From an uncultured Eubacterium sp. (GTDB lineage Bacteria > Bacillota > Clostridia > Oscillospirales > Acutalibacteraceae): a stretch of DNA of 61,391 nucleotides. The notes beneath the pieces were generated by a model. That model saw nothing but the letters and a program-made list of their open reading frames with translations. It was not told where the DNA came from and ran no database searches. The number at the start of each line of letters is the position of its first letter. The stretch's first letter is position 1. Made by a program: the position numbers and the translations under genes. The stretch is from the NCBI GenBank assembly GCA_934512155.1, contig CAKSWS010000007.1, forward strand, positions 1 to 61,391, given 5' to 3'. Positions 16,092-25,555 of the stretch are shown one piece after another.

Positions 16092-18599
16092 ATGAGCAGT
16101 AAAGATTTATCTATTGATGAAATATTAAAAGAAGCCGAAGAGGTTTTAAACAAAATCGAACGTAAATCAAAGGAAACCATTGAAGAAATAAAAAATGTTG
16201 ACGAACCTATTGATTTAGATGAGGATGTTAAAACATATACGTCTAAAAGCACAAAGCAAAGCGGTGTAAATGATAAAACTGCCGTAGTGCCTGATATAAA
16301 ACAAAAAAATGATTCAGATTCAACTGTCGGAGATAAAATGGCTGTTTCTTCCAAAATAGCTGAAACAAGCGGTAAAACAGCTGTTGCATCGAAAGTCAGC
16401 GACAAAACTGCCGTTGCGCCTAAAATCAGCGATAAAACAACGGTTCTTCCAAAAGCGGACAGGTCAAAAAAAAGATTCTTTAAAAGTAATTCGGCAGATG
16501 ATGAATATGGCACTCAGCCGCCGAGAATTATTGAAAAGGCGGCTACAATAAAAAGCAAATCAAGGTTTGACAAAACATCCGATTTGCAGGAAATTCCAAC
16601 AATTCTTGCTGTTGAGGAACTTGAAAAAACAAGAATTATGCTTGGCGGAGAGCCGTCTAAATCAGCAGGAGACGAAACGGCTGATGAAAATGATTATGAC
16701 AGCTCGGCTCAAATTAAAATGAGCGGATTTGACGACGGTGTTGACGATGTTCCTGAAATTGACGAGGAAGTTGCGGAAAAACTTTTAAAACAACGCCGTG
16801 AAGAAAAAGTAAATAAATTTCGCCTTTTTGCCACCGAAGAAGTGGAAGCGGACAAAAAAAGTGAGGCAAAACGAATTTTTAAAGGCGATTATAAAAACGA
16901 AAATGAAAAAGCGGAAGCACTTGCAAAGCTTGTTAAAAAAAGAAAGTCATTAAGAATTAAATCTGCTGTATCCGTTGTGTTTGGTATATTGCTTTTGCTT
17001 TTAACAATCGGTCAGGATTCACCGTATTTGCCCGGTTTTTTGTCTTCTTCATTTATTTATTATACGGCAGTTGTTATAATTTACGGCATAATAATCGGCA
17101 TAAATATAAACAATGTTATTCAGGGCTTTAATTTTCGCCATGGGTTAAAAAGTGATTTCCCGGTTGCTGTTTCGGCTTTGTTGACATTGGGGCACACTTT
17201 TGCTTTGATGTTTATTCCCGATTTGGAATTGGACGGAGGCGCTTTGTTTTCGTCTGCAGCTGCATTTGCGCTAATTTTAAGCACTTTAGGTAAATGCATA
17301 ATGATGACCCGGGTTATTGAAAATTTTGAATTTTTAACTGACGGTAAGGATAAATACACAGTTGAAGAAATTGTTAATGAAGTAGATGCGGCTATTATTT
17401 CAAGAAATCTTCTTGTTGGCGAGCCGTTGCTTAAATTCAGTGTTAAAACAGACTTTCCCACAAGTTTTATGGAAATTTCTTTTGCAGACGAACCTGCGGA
17501 TAAAACGGCAAAAATTTTAGCACCGTTAATGCTTGGTTTAAATCTTGTTTTATTTGTTGTTTTGGGCGTTTTACAAAAAGATTGGTATTATGCTGTTAAT
17601 GTTCTTATGGCAGGTGTTATAATTTCCTGTCCTGTAATTTCTTTGTTTGCCACAAATGCGGCATTGTGCGGCGTTTCAAGGTCTGTTGAAAAAAACGGCG
17701 CTATGGTCTGCGGTTATGAGGGCGCCCATGTAACACATAATTCAAATGCTCTTGTTATGGAAGCGTCAGATTTATTCGGTGCACGCTCATGCGACTTGCA
17801 TGGAATAAAAACATTTAACGGCACAAAAATAGATGATGCTATTTTGCAAACCGCTGCCGTAATTATTAAAACAAAAAGTCCTCTTGCCAATGTTTTTGAT
17901 GATGTAATTGTGGGCAAGCAGTCTATTCTGCCTGATGCTGAGGGCATTATTTATGAGGACAAAATGGGTACTTCCGCTTGGATTTACCAAAAGAAAATTC
18001 TTGTCGGCACAAGGGATTTGCTGATTCGCCACGGTGTGGCAGTGCCTAAAGAAGAGTTTGAGCATAAGTACACTCGAAAGGGCAGAAAAGCACTTTATTT
18101 AGCTGTGGCAGGCAAAATAGCGGCGATGTTTGTTGTAAGTTATTCGGCAGATAATGCAGTTAAAAAAAGCCTTAAAAAGTTAGAAAAAAGCGGAATAACG
18201 ATTTTGCTTAAAAGTTGCGACCCATACATAAATGAAGAAAGCATTATGGAAATTTTTGACTTGCCGGAAGGTTTCGTTAGAGTCATGGCGTCTTCAAATG
18301 CCAGAATTTTTGAGAAATACAGCCAAACGGTTGTTGAAAAAAGTCCGGCATATACTGTTCACAACGGCACAGCACTTGGATTTATATCCGGCGTACGTGG
18401 TTGCGAAACTCTTGTAGCAGTTGAAAGCTTGCTTTCTGTTTTAATTTCATTTGGCAGTGCAATCGGTTTCGGTGTGGTTGCTTTGCTTGGATTTATGAAT
18501 GGAATGAGTCAAATAAATGCTTTAAATATTGTTGTTTTTCAAGCGGTTTGGAGTATATTTGTGCTTATTATTTCTAAAATAAGAAGAAGCGGATTATAA
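16092..18599 (+). CDS. P1B-ATPase-like membrane protein lacking catalytic motifs
   Basis: An 835-residue protein. Residues 1-285 are charged and probably disordered, with five KTAV-type repeats at 61-120. Eight membrane helices follow in the P1B heavy-metal ATPase plan: four (about 291-408), a shortened actuator-like loop, two (474-525) with a CPx-like SCP at 512-514, a cytoplasmic P/N-like region (530-770), then two more. The phosphorylation motif DKTGT is replaced by EASDL (557-561). The HP motif is SP (596-597), TGD is SCD (708-710) and no GDGxNDxP is present. Fold-level similarity (SPLAN, LVGTRDLLIRHGV) remains. It cannot be an ordinary pump; a regulatory or scaffold role is possible. It lies between rlmB and a CorA gene. 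Confidence 0.75.
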   Translation: MSSKDLSIDEILKEAEEVLNKIERKSKETIEEIKNVDEPIDLDEDVKTYTSKSTKQSGVNDKTAVVPDIKQKNDSDSTVGDKMAVSSKIAETSGKTAVASKVSDKTAVAPKISDKTTVLPKADRSKKRFFKSNSADDEYGTQPPRIIEKAATIKSKSRFDKTSDLQEIPTILAVEELEKTRIMLGGEPSKSAGDETADENDYDSSAQIKMSGFDDGVDDVPEIDEEVAEKLLKQRREEKVNKFRLFATEEVEADKKSEAKRIFKGDYKNENEKAEALAKLVKKRKSLRIKSAVSVVFGILLLLLTIGQDSPYLPGFLSSSFIYYTAVVIIYGIIIGININNVIQGFNFRHGLKSDFPVAVSALLTLGHTFALMFIPDLELDGGALFSSAAAFALILSTLGKCIMMTRVIENFEFLTDGKDKYTVEEIVNEVDAAIISRNLLVGEPLLKFSVKTDFPTSFMEISFADEPADKTAKILAPLMLGLNLVLFVVLGVLQKDWYYAVNVLMAGVIISCPVISLFATNAALCGVSRSVEKNGAMVCGYEGAHVTHNSNALVMEASDLFGARSCDLHGIKTFNGTKIDDAILQTAAVIIKTKSPLANVFDDVIVGKQSILPDAEGIIYEDKMGTSAWIYQKKILVGTRDLLIRHGVAVPKEEFEHKYTRKGRKALYLAVAGKIAAMFVVSYSADNAVKKSLKKLEKSGITILLKSCDPYINEESIMEIFDLPEGFVRVMASSNARIFEKYSQTVVEKSPAYTVHNGTALGFISGVRGCETLVAVESLLSVLISFGSAIGFGVVALLGFMNGMSQINALNIVVFQAVWSIFVLIISKIRRSGL

Positions 18600-18620
18600 T
18601 AAAACCATTGGGGTGGTTTA

Positions 18621-19556
18621 ATGTTTTATCAGTTTTGTGATGATGTTGAAAGTGTTGAAATAGATGATATTCCGTCAAACAATGTTGTTGCCGGCTACGT
18701 TACATTGGGCGAGCTTGAAAAGGTTTATGATAAATTCGGATTTGCCCGTTCAACGGTTGACGCTTGCAAAAGCGCAGGCAACAGTTTAAGGTCTAATGTA
18801 GAAGTGTATGATGATTACAGCTTTGCCACATTAAAGTTAATTAATGCGGAAAATGTAGAGGGCAAAAAAGATTGCGTTGGACTGTATATAAAAAAACATT
18901 TGCTTGTGGTTGTTGATATTGCAGATGAGGACGGTTCAATAAGAAACAAATTTTTTGATTCTTTAAAGAAATATTCCTGCATTAATATTACTACGGAAAA
19001 GCTTGCTTATGCTTTTTTGGACAATCTTGTCAGTCAGGATAATCGTGTTATAGAAAATACGGAATTTGAAATTGCAAGGCTTGAAGAACTTGTTTTGAAA
19101 GACAAAGCATCGGAAAATTTCAATTTAATGTTGCTTCAAATAAAAAAGGAACTGTTAATTTTAAGGAATGGGTATGAACAGCTTATTGATATAGGCGAGG
19201 CGTTGGAAGATAATGAAAATGAGGTTTTTGAGGAAAAAGATTTGCGTTATCTTTCCAATTTTACAGATAAGGTAAAGCGCTTGCGTGAAGATATTGATAT
19301 GCTTCGTGATTCCGTAAATCATTTGCAGGACGCTTATTCTTCTTATCTTGATTTAAAATTAAATCATACAATGCAGGTTTTTACACTTATTACAACTATT
19401 TTCTTTCCGTTAACTCTTATTGTAGGCTGGTACGGAATGAATTTTAAAAATATGCCGGAACTCAGTTGGAAGTATGGTTATCTTTTCGTAATTTTACTTT
19501 CGGTAGCTGTTGTGGCAATTTTAACATTTATATTTAAAAAGAAAAAATGGCTTTAG
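18621..19556 (+). CDS. CorA-family divalent cation transporter
   Basis: A 311-residue protein with a long cytoplasmic N-terminal domain, a helical coiled-coil stalk (about residues 140-240) and two C-terminal membrane helices. The signature GMN is at 272-274 (GWYGMNFKNMPEL), and the protein ends in a basic KKKKWL. CorA channels carry Mg2+ and related cations as pentamers. A GGGGTGG ribosome site lies seven bases before the ATG. It follows the ATPase-like gene by 21 bases and precedes tex by 20, so all are likely co-transcribed. Substrate (Mg2+, Co2+ or Ni2+) is not decidable from sequence. Confidence 0.9.
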   Translation: MFYQFCDDVESVEIDDIPSNNVVAGYVTLGELEKVYDKFGFARSTVDACKSAGNSLRSNVEVYDDYSFATLKLINAENVEGKKDCVGLYIKKHLLVVVDIADEDGSIRNKFFDSLKKYSCINITTEKLAYAFLDNLVSQDNRVIENTEFEIARLEELVLKDKASENFNLMLLQIKKELLILRNGYEQLIDIGEALEDNENEVFEEKDLRYLSNFTDKVKRLREDIDMLRDSVNHLQDAYSSYLDLKLNHTMQVFTLITTIFFPLTLIVGWYGMNFKNMPELSWKYGYLFVILLSVAVVAILTFIFKKKKWL

Positions 19557-19576
19557 GGCTGAGAAGCAGGGACAAT

Positions 19577-21721
19577 ATGAATATTCTTGAAACTATTACC
19601 GCCGAGTTTAAATTAAAACCTTGGCAAACGGAAAATACCGTTAAGCTTATTGATGACGGCAATACAATTCCTTTTATTGCCAGATACAGAAAAGAGGCAA
19701 CAGGTTCTCTTGATGACCAAGTGCTTAGGGAAATATATGAAAGGCTTGAGTATTTGCGTTCTCTTGAAGAGCAAAAAGAAAAAGTTAGGGCATCTATAAC
19801 AGAACAGGAAAAAATGACTGATGAAATTGCCCTTGCTATTGAAAATGCAAAAACGTTAACGGAAATTGAAGATATTTACCGTCCGTTTAGACCAAAAAGA
19901 AAAACACGTGCTTCTGTTGCAAAAGCCAAAGGACTTGAACCTCTTGCCGATATAATTTACAAGCAACAAGACGGTGTAGACCCGTTTAAAGAGGCGGAAA
20001 ACTATTTAAACGAAGAGGTTGAAACGGTTGAAGACGCTGTTAACGGCGCAAGAGATATTATTGCCGAAACAGTTTCAGACGATGCAACAGGAAGAAAGCA
20101 ACTTCGTTATGTTTGCAAAGCCCACGGAAATATTACTGCGGTGGGTGCAAAAGACGATTTAGGTGTTTATGAAAATTATAAAGAGTATGCCGAGCCTGTT
20201 TCAAAAATAGCCAATCACAGAATTTTGGCAATTAACAGAGGGGAAAAAGAATGCTTTTTAAAAGTTTCTCTTGATGTTGACAAAGCAAGTGGTATAAGTG
20301 TACTTAAAGGGCTTCATATAAATGGCAATAATAAGTGCGCAGATATTGTTTTTGAGGCAGTTGAAGATGCATATACAAGGCTTATTTTTCCTGCCGTTGA
20401 GCGTGAAATAAGAAATGAGCTTACAGACAGAGCGGCAGAAGATTCAATTAAAGTTTTTGCAAAAAATACGGCAGAGCTTTTAATGCAGCCTCCTGTTAAA
20501 GGCAAAGTTACAATTGGTCTTGACCCGGGTTACAGAACAGGATGTAAAGTGGCTGTGGTTGACGAAACCGGCAAGGTTCTTGACACAGGCGTTATTTATT
20601 GCACACCTCCTCACAGTAAAATTGAAGAAGCTAAAAAAATCATTAAAAATTTTGTAAAAAAATATAATGTTAAAATGTTTGCAATCGGAAACGGCACTGC
20701 ATCTCACGAAACAGAGGTTTTTGCTGCTGAAGTTATAAAAGAGCTTGATTGCGGCATTACCTATATGGTTGTCAGCGAAGCAGGTGCATCCGTTTATTCA
20801 GCTTCAAAGCTTGCGGCAGAAGAATTTCCGCAATTTGACGTGTCTCTTCGTTCTGCTGTTTCCATTGCAAGGCGGTTGCAAGACCCTCTTGCAGAGCTTG
20901 TAAAAATTGACCCACAGGCAATCGGCGTAGGTCAATATCAGCACGATATGCCTAAAAAAGAACTTGCCGCCGCATTGGATGGCGTGGTAGAGGATTGCGT
21001 TAACTCAGTAGGTGTGGATTTAAATACAGCATCTCCCTCTTTGTTACTTCGTGTGGCAGGCGTTTCTTCTGCCATTGCAAAAAACATTGCCGCTTATAGG
21101 GAAGAAAACGGCAGTTTTAAATCAAGGGCGGAACTTAAAAAAGTTGCTAAATTAGGACCGAAAGCATATGAACAATGCGCAGGGTTTTTAAGAATATCCG
21201 ATGGTAAAAATGTGCTTGATAACACAGCAGTTCATCCCGAATCATATGATGCTGCAGAAAAATTACTTAAAATTTGTAATTTAACGGATGATGATGTTCG
21301 CAGCGGTAAAATTCAGGGCATTGCAGAAACTGTTGAAACAATGGGCACTTCTGCTCTTGCGGCAAAGCTTGACATAGGCGAACCTACTTTAAAAGATATT
21401 GTTAATGAAATCAGTAAACCGGGCAGAGATCCAAGAGATGAGTTGCCAAAGCCCCTTTTGCGCACAGATGTTATGGGCATGGAAGACTTAAAGCCGGGTA
21501 TGGAACTTAAAGGCACTGTAAGAAATGTTATTGATTTTGGCGCTTTTGTTGACATCGGCGTTCATCAAGACGGTCTTGTTCATATTTCTCAAATTACAAA
21601 CAGGTATATTAAGCATCCTTCCGATGTACTAAAAGTTGGTGAAATTGTAACAGTTTGGGTTCTTTCCGTTGATGTTAATAAAAAACGAATTTCCCTTACA
21701 ATGAAAAAACCGGAAGAATAA
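19577..21721 (+). CDS. tex: RNA-binding transcription accessory protein Tex
   Basis: A 714-residue multidomain protein. It has the N-terminal Tex helical region, a YqgF/RNase H-like domain (GLDPGYRTGCKVAVVD near residue 320), helix-hairpin-helix repeats (GVGQYQHDM, then NTASPSLLLRVAGVSS) and a C-terminal S1 RNA-binding domain (LKGTVRNVIDFGAFVDIG near 645). It binds RNA and affects transcription and gene expression. I choose the ATG at 19577, preceded by CAGGGACAAT, over one 30 bases upstream that overlaps the end of corA. A strong terminator follows. Confidence 0.95.
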   Translation: MNILETITAEFKLKPWQTENTVKLIDDGNTIPFIARYRKEATGSLDDQVLREIYERLEYLRSLEEQKEKVRASITEQEKMTDEIALAIENAKTLTEIEDIYRPFRPKRKTRASVAKAKGLEPLADIIYKQQDGVDPFKEAENYLNEEVETVEDAVNGARDIIAETVSDDATGRKQLRYVCKAHGNITAVGAKDDLGVYENYKEYAEPVSKIANHRILAINRGEKECFLKVSLDVDKASGISVLKGLHINGNNKCADIVFEAVEDAYTRLIFPAVEREIRNELTDRAAEDSIKVFAKNTAELLMQPPVKGKVTIGLDPGYRTGCKVAVVDETGKVLDTGVIYCTPPHSKIEEAKKIIKNFVKKYNVKMFAIGNGTASHETEVFAAEVIKELDCGITYMVVSEAGASVYSASKLAAEEFPQFDVSLRSAVSIARRLQDPLAELVKIDPQAIGVGQYQHDMPKKELAAALDGVVEDCVNSVGVDLNTASPSLLLRVAGVSSAIAKNIAAYREENGSFKSRAELKKVAKLGPKAYEQCAGFLRISDGKNVLDNTAVHPESYDAAEKLLKICNLTDDDVRSGKIQGIAETVETMGTSALAAKLDIGEPTLKDIVNEISKPGRDPRDELPKPLLRTDVMGMEDLKPGMELKGTVRNVIDFGAFVDIGVHQDGLVHISQITNRYIKHPSDVLKVGEIVTVWVLSVDVNKKRISLTMKKPEE

Positions 21722-21730
21722 TTCCATAAA

Positions 21731-21768
21731 AAAAAGAGGTATCGGCATTAAGTCCGATACCTCTTTTT
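21731..21768. terminator. Bidirectional intrinsic terminator
   Basis: A perfect stem AAAAAGAGGTATCGG/CCGATACCTCTTTTT (15 bp) with an 8-base loop lies between the convergent tex and glgA genes. Confidence 0.92.
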
Positions 21769-21770
21769 CA

Positions 21771-23192
21771 TTATTTTAACAGTGATTTATACATTTTAAT
21801 GTATTCGTTTGCGGATTTGCCCCAACTCATATCACAGTTAAGCGCTCTTTCTACAAGCGTTTTCCAATAATCTTTGTTATTGTATGCGTCAACAGCTCTG
21901 TAAATTGCACCAAGCATATCATATGCATCATATGTTTTAAACGTAAATCCGTTGCCTTTTCCGTCGCCGCTGTCGGTAATGGAATCTTTAAGTCCGCCTG
22001 TTTCACGAACAATAGGTACTGTGCCGTAGCGTAAAGCAACCATTTGTGAAAGTCCGCATGGTTCACTTTTACTCGGCATAAGGAACAAATCACTGCCGGC
22101 ATAAATTTTTCTTGCCAAATCAGGAACAAATCCAAGGCGAAGACCTACTTTATCCGGATATTTATCGTGCAATTCACGGAAATAGCTTTCATATTGCCAT
22201 TCACCGGAACCTAAAACAACATATTGAATGTCACGTTCCCAAAGGCTTTTTTCAAGTACTTCTTTCATAAGGTCAACGCCTTTATGACCTACAAGTCTTG
22301 TAACAATTCCTACAAGGGGAACATCGGGCCTTACTGCAAGACCCATTGCTTTTTGTAATTCTTCCTTGTTAACGGCTTTTGCGGAAAAGTCTTCTGCGTT
22401 ATAGTTTTTCCAAAGAGCGGGGTCTGTTTCCGGGTTGTAACTGTCTGTATCTATTCCGTTTAAGATACCGCATAATTTCCAAGAGCGTTGATTTAATATT
22501 TGGTCAAGTCCATGGGAATACCAAGGGTCTAAAATTTCTTTTGCATAGGTTGGTGAAACGGTTGTAACTTTATTTGCACATTCAATGCCAGCTTTTAAAA
22601 AGTTAACTATTCCGTCATATTGAATTAAATCGTAATATTCCGGTGCAATGCCCAAAACATCTTCCAATAATTCGTTGCCGTATTTGCCTTGGTATTGAAT
22701 GTTGTGAATTGTAAAAACAGTTTTAATGTTTTCAAATCCCATTTGATTTGCATAGTAGCAACTGTAATACAGCGGCGTTAATGCAGATTGCCAGTCATTG
22801 CAATGAATAATGTCCGGTTTCCAACCGATTGCCGGAATAATTTCAATAGCTGCTCTTGCAAAAAAAGCAAATCTTTCGGCATCGTCATAATGACCGTAAA
22901 TTCCGTCTCGTTTAAAATAGTATTGATTATCAAGAAAATAAAATACAACGCCGTTTAATTTCGCTTCAAAAATTCCGCAGTATTGTCTTCTCCAGCTTAC
23001 CGGCACGGAAATAGATGTAACAAATGTCATTTTGTCTTTATATTCCTGTTTAATGGAATCATAAAGAGGCATAACGACTCTGCATCCTATAAGGCGTTTG
23101 CGAAGTGCAATGGGCAATGAGCCTGCAACATCGCCTAAACCGCCGGATGCCATCCAAGGGTTAGCCTCGGACGCAACATATAAAACTTTCAT
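21771..23192 (-). CDS. glgA: Glycogen synthase (ADP-glucose)
   Basis: A 473-residue GT5 glycosyltransferase that extends alpha-1,4-glucan from ADP-glucose. The N-terminal glycine loop reads ASGGLGDVAGSLP; the usual Lys of KTGGL at position 15 is Ala, a change I believe also occurs in related clostridial GlgA. The C-terminal acceptor/donor region has the expected SEPCGLSQMVALRYGT with the conserved Glu, followed by VRETGGLKDS. It is the last gene of the glgB-glgC-glgD-glgA operon, 13 bases after glgD, and ends at the shared terminator. Confidence 0.96.
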   Translation of the reverse strand: MKVLYVASEANPWMASGGLGDVAGSLPIALRKRLIGCRVVMPLYDSIKQEYKDKMTFVTSISVPVSWRRQYCGIFEAKLNGVVFYFLDNQYYFKRDGIYGHYDDAERFAFFARAAIEIIPAIGWKPDIIHCNDWQSALTPLYYSCYYANQMGFENIKTVFTIHNIQYQGKYGNELLEDVLGIAPEYYDLIQYDGIVNFLKAGIECANKVTTVSPTYAKEILDPWYSHGLDQILNQRSWKLCGILNGIDTDSYNPETDPALWKNYNAEDFSAKAVNKEELQKAMGLAVRPDVPLVGIVTRLVGHKGVDLMKEVLEKSLWERDIQYVVLGSGEWQYESYFRELHDKYPDKVGLRLGFVPDLARKIYAGSDLFLMPSKSEPCGLSQMVALRYGTVPIVRETGGLKDSITDSGDGKGNGFTFKTYDAYDMLGAIYRAVDAYNNKDYWKTLVERALNCDMSWGKSANEYIKMYKSLLK

Positions 23193-23205
23193 TTTTGAGC
23201 CTCCG

Positions 23206-24327
23206 TTAAATTCTTGTTCCTTTTGTTAAGGTTACAGGGAATGAAGGTGCACCCGAAAGTTCAACACCGTTTTTAATAGAAACGTCTTTATCCGAAATAA
23301 CCCAACTTAATTTTGCACCTTCACCGACAACAGCGTCTTGCATAAGAATACAGTTTTTAACAACTGCACCTTTGCCTATTTTTGCACCTTTGAAAATTAT
23401 TGAATTCTCAACTGTTCCGTCAATAATACATCCGTCTGCCGCAAGTGAATTTGTGCACTTTGATTCAGGACCGTAAAGGGACGGCATATCATCACGCTCT
23501 TTTGTATAAATAGGCGAACTGCCAAAAAGTTTTTCTCTGTTTTCTTTTTCAAGCAATTTCATTGAAACATCAAAATATGCTTTTATGGAAGAAATTGTGC
23601 CAACAAAACTGTCGGTAGCATTAAAAGCATAAATTTTAAGATTGTTAACGTTTGCCATTAAAATATTTTTTTGGAAAGAAACTTCGTTTTTTGAGTGTGC
23701 TGTTGTTATAAGAGTTTCAAGCAAATACTTTTTCATAATAACAACATTTACGCTGCGAAATACTTTTCCGTCGGTTTCTTTATCAATGCTCATTGCGGTA
23801 ATTCTTCCGTCTGCCTCAACTTTGTCAAAGCAAAGAACAGATTTGATTTTTTCAGGCATTGTGTCATTAACGCCAACGATTGTAATATCAGCTTCGGTTT
23901 TTTCATGGGCTTCAAAAAGTGCCTCATAATCAAGAGATAAAACACTGTTGCAATCGCTCATTACTACATATTCCTGATTGCTGTGCTCTAAAAATCCTTT
24001 GTTGCCGTAAATGGCGTCAATTCTGTTGCCCCACATTGTGGCACTGCCTACGTTAAAAGGCGGCAAAATGAAAAGTCCGTCATTTTTTCTGCTTAAATCC
24101 CAAGGTTTGCCTGTGCCTACATGGTCCATTAATGATTGGAAGTTTGCGTTTGTAATAACACCGATTTTTGAAACTCCGCTTTCTACCATGTTTGAAAGAG
24201 GAAAGTCAATAAGTCTGTATCTTGAACAGAAAGGCACGGAACCCATTGTTCTCATTGCAGTCAAGCTGTCAAGTGCACTTTCGTGAAGATTTGCAAAAAT
24301 CATTCCTAAAACATTTTTTCCGTTCAT
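23206..24327 (-). CDS. glgD: Glucose-1-phosphate adenylyltransferase subunit GlgD
   Basis: A 373-residue paralogue of GlgC. The nucleotide-binding loop that should read GGxGSRL is replaced by FANLHESALDSLT at residues 11-23, which marks the GlgD type that lacks or nearly lacks catalysis. RLIDFPLSN and the C-terminal left-handed beta-helix repeats are kept. In Firmicutes GlgD pairs with GlgC and modulates its activity. It is translated four bases after glgC, consistent with equal amounts of the two subunits. Confidence 0.93.
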   Translation of the reverse strand: MNGKNVLGMIFANLHESALDSLTAMRTMGSVPFCSRYRLIDFPLSNMVESGVSKIGVITNANFQSLMDHVGTGKPWDLSRKNDGLFILPPFNVGSATMWGNRIDAIYGNKGFLEHSNQEYVVMSDCNSVLSLDYEALFEAHEKTEADITIVGVNDTMPEKIKSVLCFDKVEADGRITAMSIDKETDGKVFRSVNVVIMKKYLLETLITTAHSKNEVSFQKNILMANVNNLKIYAFNATDSFVGTISSIKAYFDVSMKLLEKENREKLFGSSPIYTKERDDMPSLYGPESKCTNSLAADGCIIDGTVENSIIFKGAKIGKGAVVKNCILMQDAVVGEGAKLSWVISDKDVSIKNGVELSGAPSFPVTLTKGTRI

Positions 24328-24331
24328 AAAC

Positions 24332-25540
24332 TTATACCTCCTCTCCCGATTTAATCATAATACCAGGGTCTACTTTTTTGCCTTTTGTAATTTTTGCTCC
24401 CGCACCGATTACGGCAATGCCCCAATCTTCAGGATTTTCAAGTTCTTCGGGAATAACGCCTATTTGTGCGTTTTCTTCAATAACAGCATTTTCTGCAACT
24501 ATTGAATAGTAAACTTTTGCACCGGATTTGATTTCTGCGCCAGGCATAATTACGCTGTATCTTATGTCGGCGTCTTTTTCAATTTTAACATCGCTTGAAA
24601 TAACGCTGTAATCAACATTGCCTTCAATTTCGCAGCCTTCTGAAATAGATGAATTTTCAACAACTGCGTCTTTGCCTATGTAATGTGGCGGACTCATTGG
24701 GTTTCTGCTGTAAATTCTCCAGCTTTTATCACTTAAATCAAGGTCAACATTTGGATTTATGATGTCAAGATTTGCTTCCCAAAGTGAATCAATGGTTCCA
24801 ACGTCTTTCCAATATCCGCTAAACGGAAATGCAAACATTCTTTCGCCTGCATTAAGCATTGACGGAATAATGTTTTTGCCAAAGTCGTTTGCCGAGCCTT
24901 CCGTGTTTTCGTCTTCAATAAGATATTTCTTTAACTTGTCCCAGCTGAAAACATAAACGCCCATAGAAGCCTTGTTTGATTTTGGTTCTGCCGGCTTTTC
25001 CGCAAATTCATAAATCTTATTGTTTTCGTCTGTAGCCAAAATTCCAAAGCGTGATGCTTCCTCCCACGGAACTTCCAAAACTGCGATGGTACAGTCTGCA
25101 TTGTTCCTCTTGTGGAAATCAATCATCTTGGCATAATTCATTTTATAAATATGGTCGCCTGAAAGAATTACAACGTATTCAGGATCATATTTTTCAATAA
25201 AGTTAATGTTTTGGTAAATTGCGTTAGCCGTTCCTTTGTACCATTCGGCACCGCCTATTGCCTCATACGGCGAAAGAATGTGAACGCCGCCGTTTTGCCT
25301 GTCTAAATCCCAAGGCTGGCCGTTGCCGAGGTAATCGTTAAGCTCAAGAGGTTGATATTGTGTTAAAACGCCAACGGTATAGATGCCGCTGTTAACGCAG
25401 TTTGAAAGCGGAAAATCTATAATTCTGTAATTTCCGCCGTAGGGAACAGCAGGTTTAGCAATGTTTTTTGTTAAAACGCCTAAACGGCTTCCCTGACCGC
25501 CTGCCAAAAGCATTGCAACAACATTTGATTTGTGTGCCAT
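24332..25540 (-). CDS. glgC: Glucose-1-phosphate adenylyltransferase GlgC
   Basis: A 402-residue enzyme that makes ADP-glucose from ATP and glucose-1-phosphate, the committed step of glycogen synthesis. The pyrophosphorylase loop [11 protein letters not shown] is at residues 12-22, [10 protein letters not shown] near 40, [10 protein letters not shown] near 130 and a C-terminal beta-helix. It sits between glgB (15 bases upstream) and glgD (4 bases downstream). An AGGAGG ribosome site precedes the ATG. It is likely the catalytic subunit of a GlgC-GlgD complex. Confidence 0.96.
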   Translation of the reverse strand: MAHKSNVVAMLLAGGQGSRLGVLTKNIAKPAVPYGGNYRIIDFPLSNCVNSGIYTVGVLTQYQPLELNDYLGNGQPWDLDRQNGGVHILSPYEAIGGAEWYKGTANAIYQNINFIEKYDPEYVVILSGDHIYKMNYAKMIDFHKRNNADCTIAVLEVPWEEASRFGILATDENNKIYEFAEKPAEPKSNKASMGVYVFSWDKLKKYLIEDENTEGSANDFGKNIIPSMLNAGERMFAFPFSGYWKDVGTIDSLWEANLDIINPNVDLDLSDKSWRIYSRNPMSPPHYIGKDAVVENSSISEGCEIEGNVDYSVISSDVKIEKDADIRYSVIMPGAEIKSGAKVYYSIVAENAVIEENAQIGVIPEELENPEDWGIAVIGAGAKITKGKKVDPGIMIKSGEEV

Positions 25541-25555
25541 TAATAAATCCTCCTG

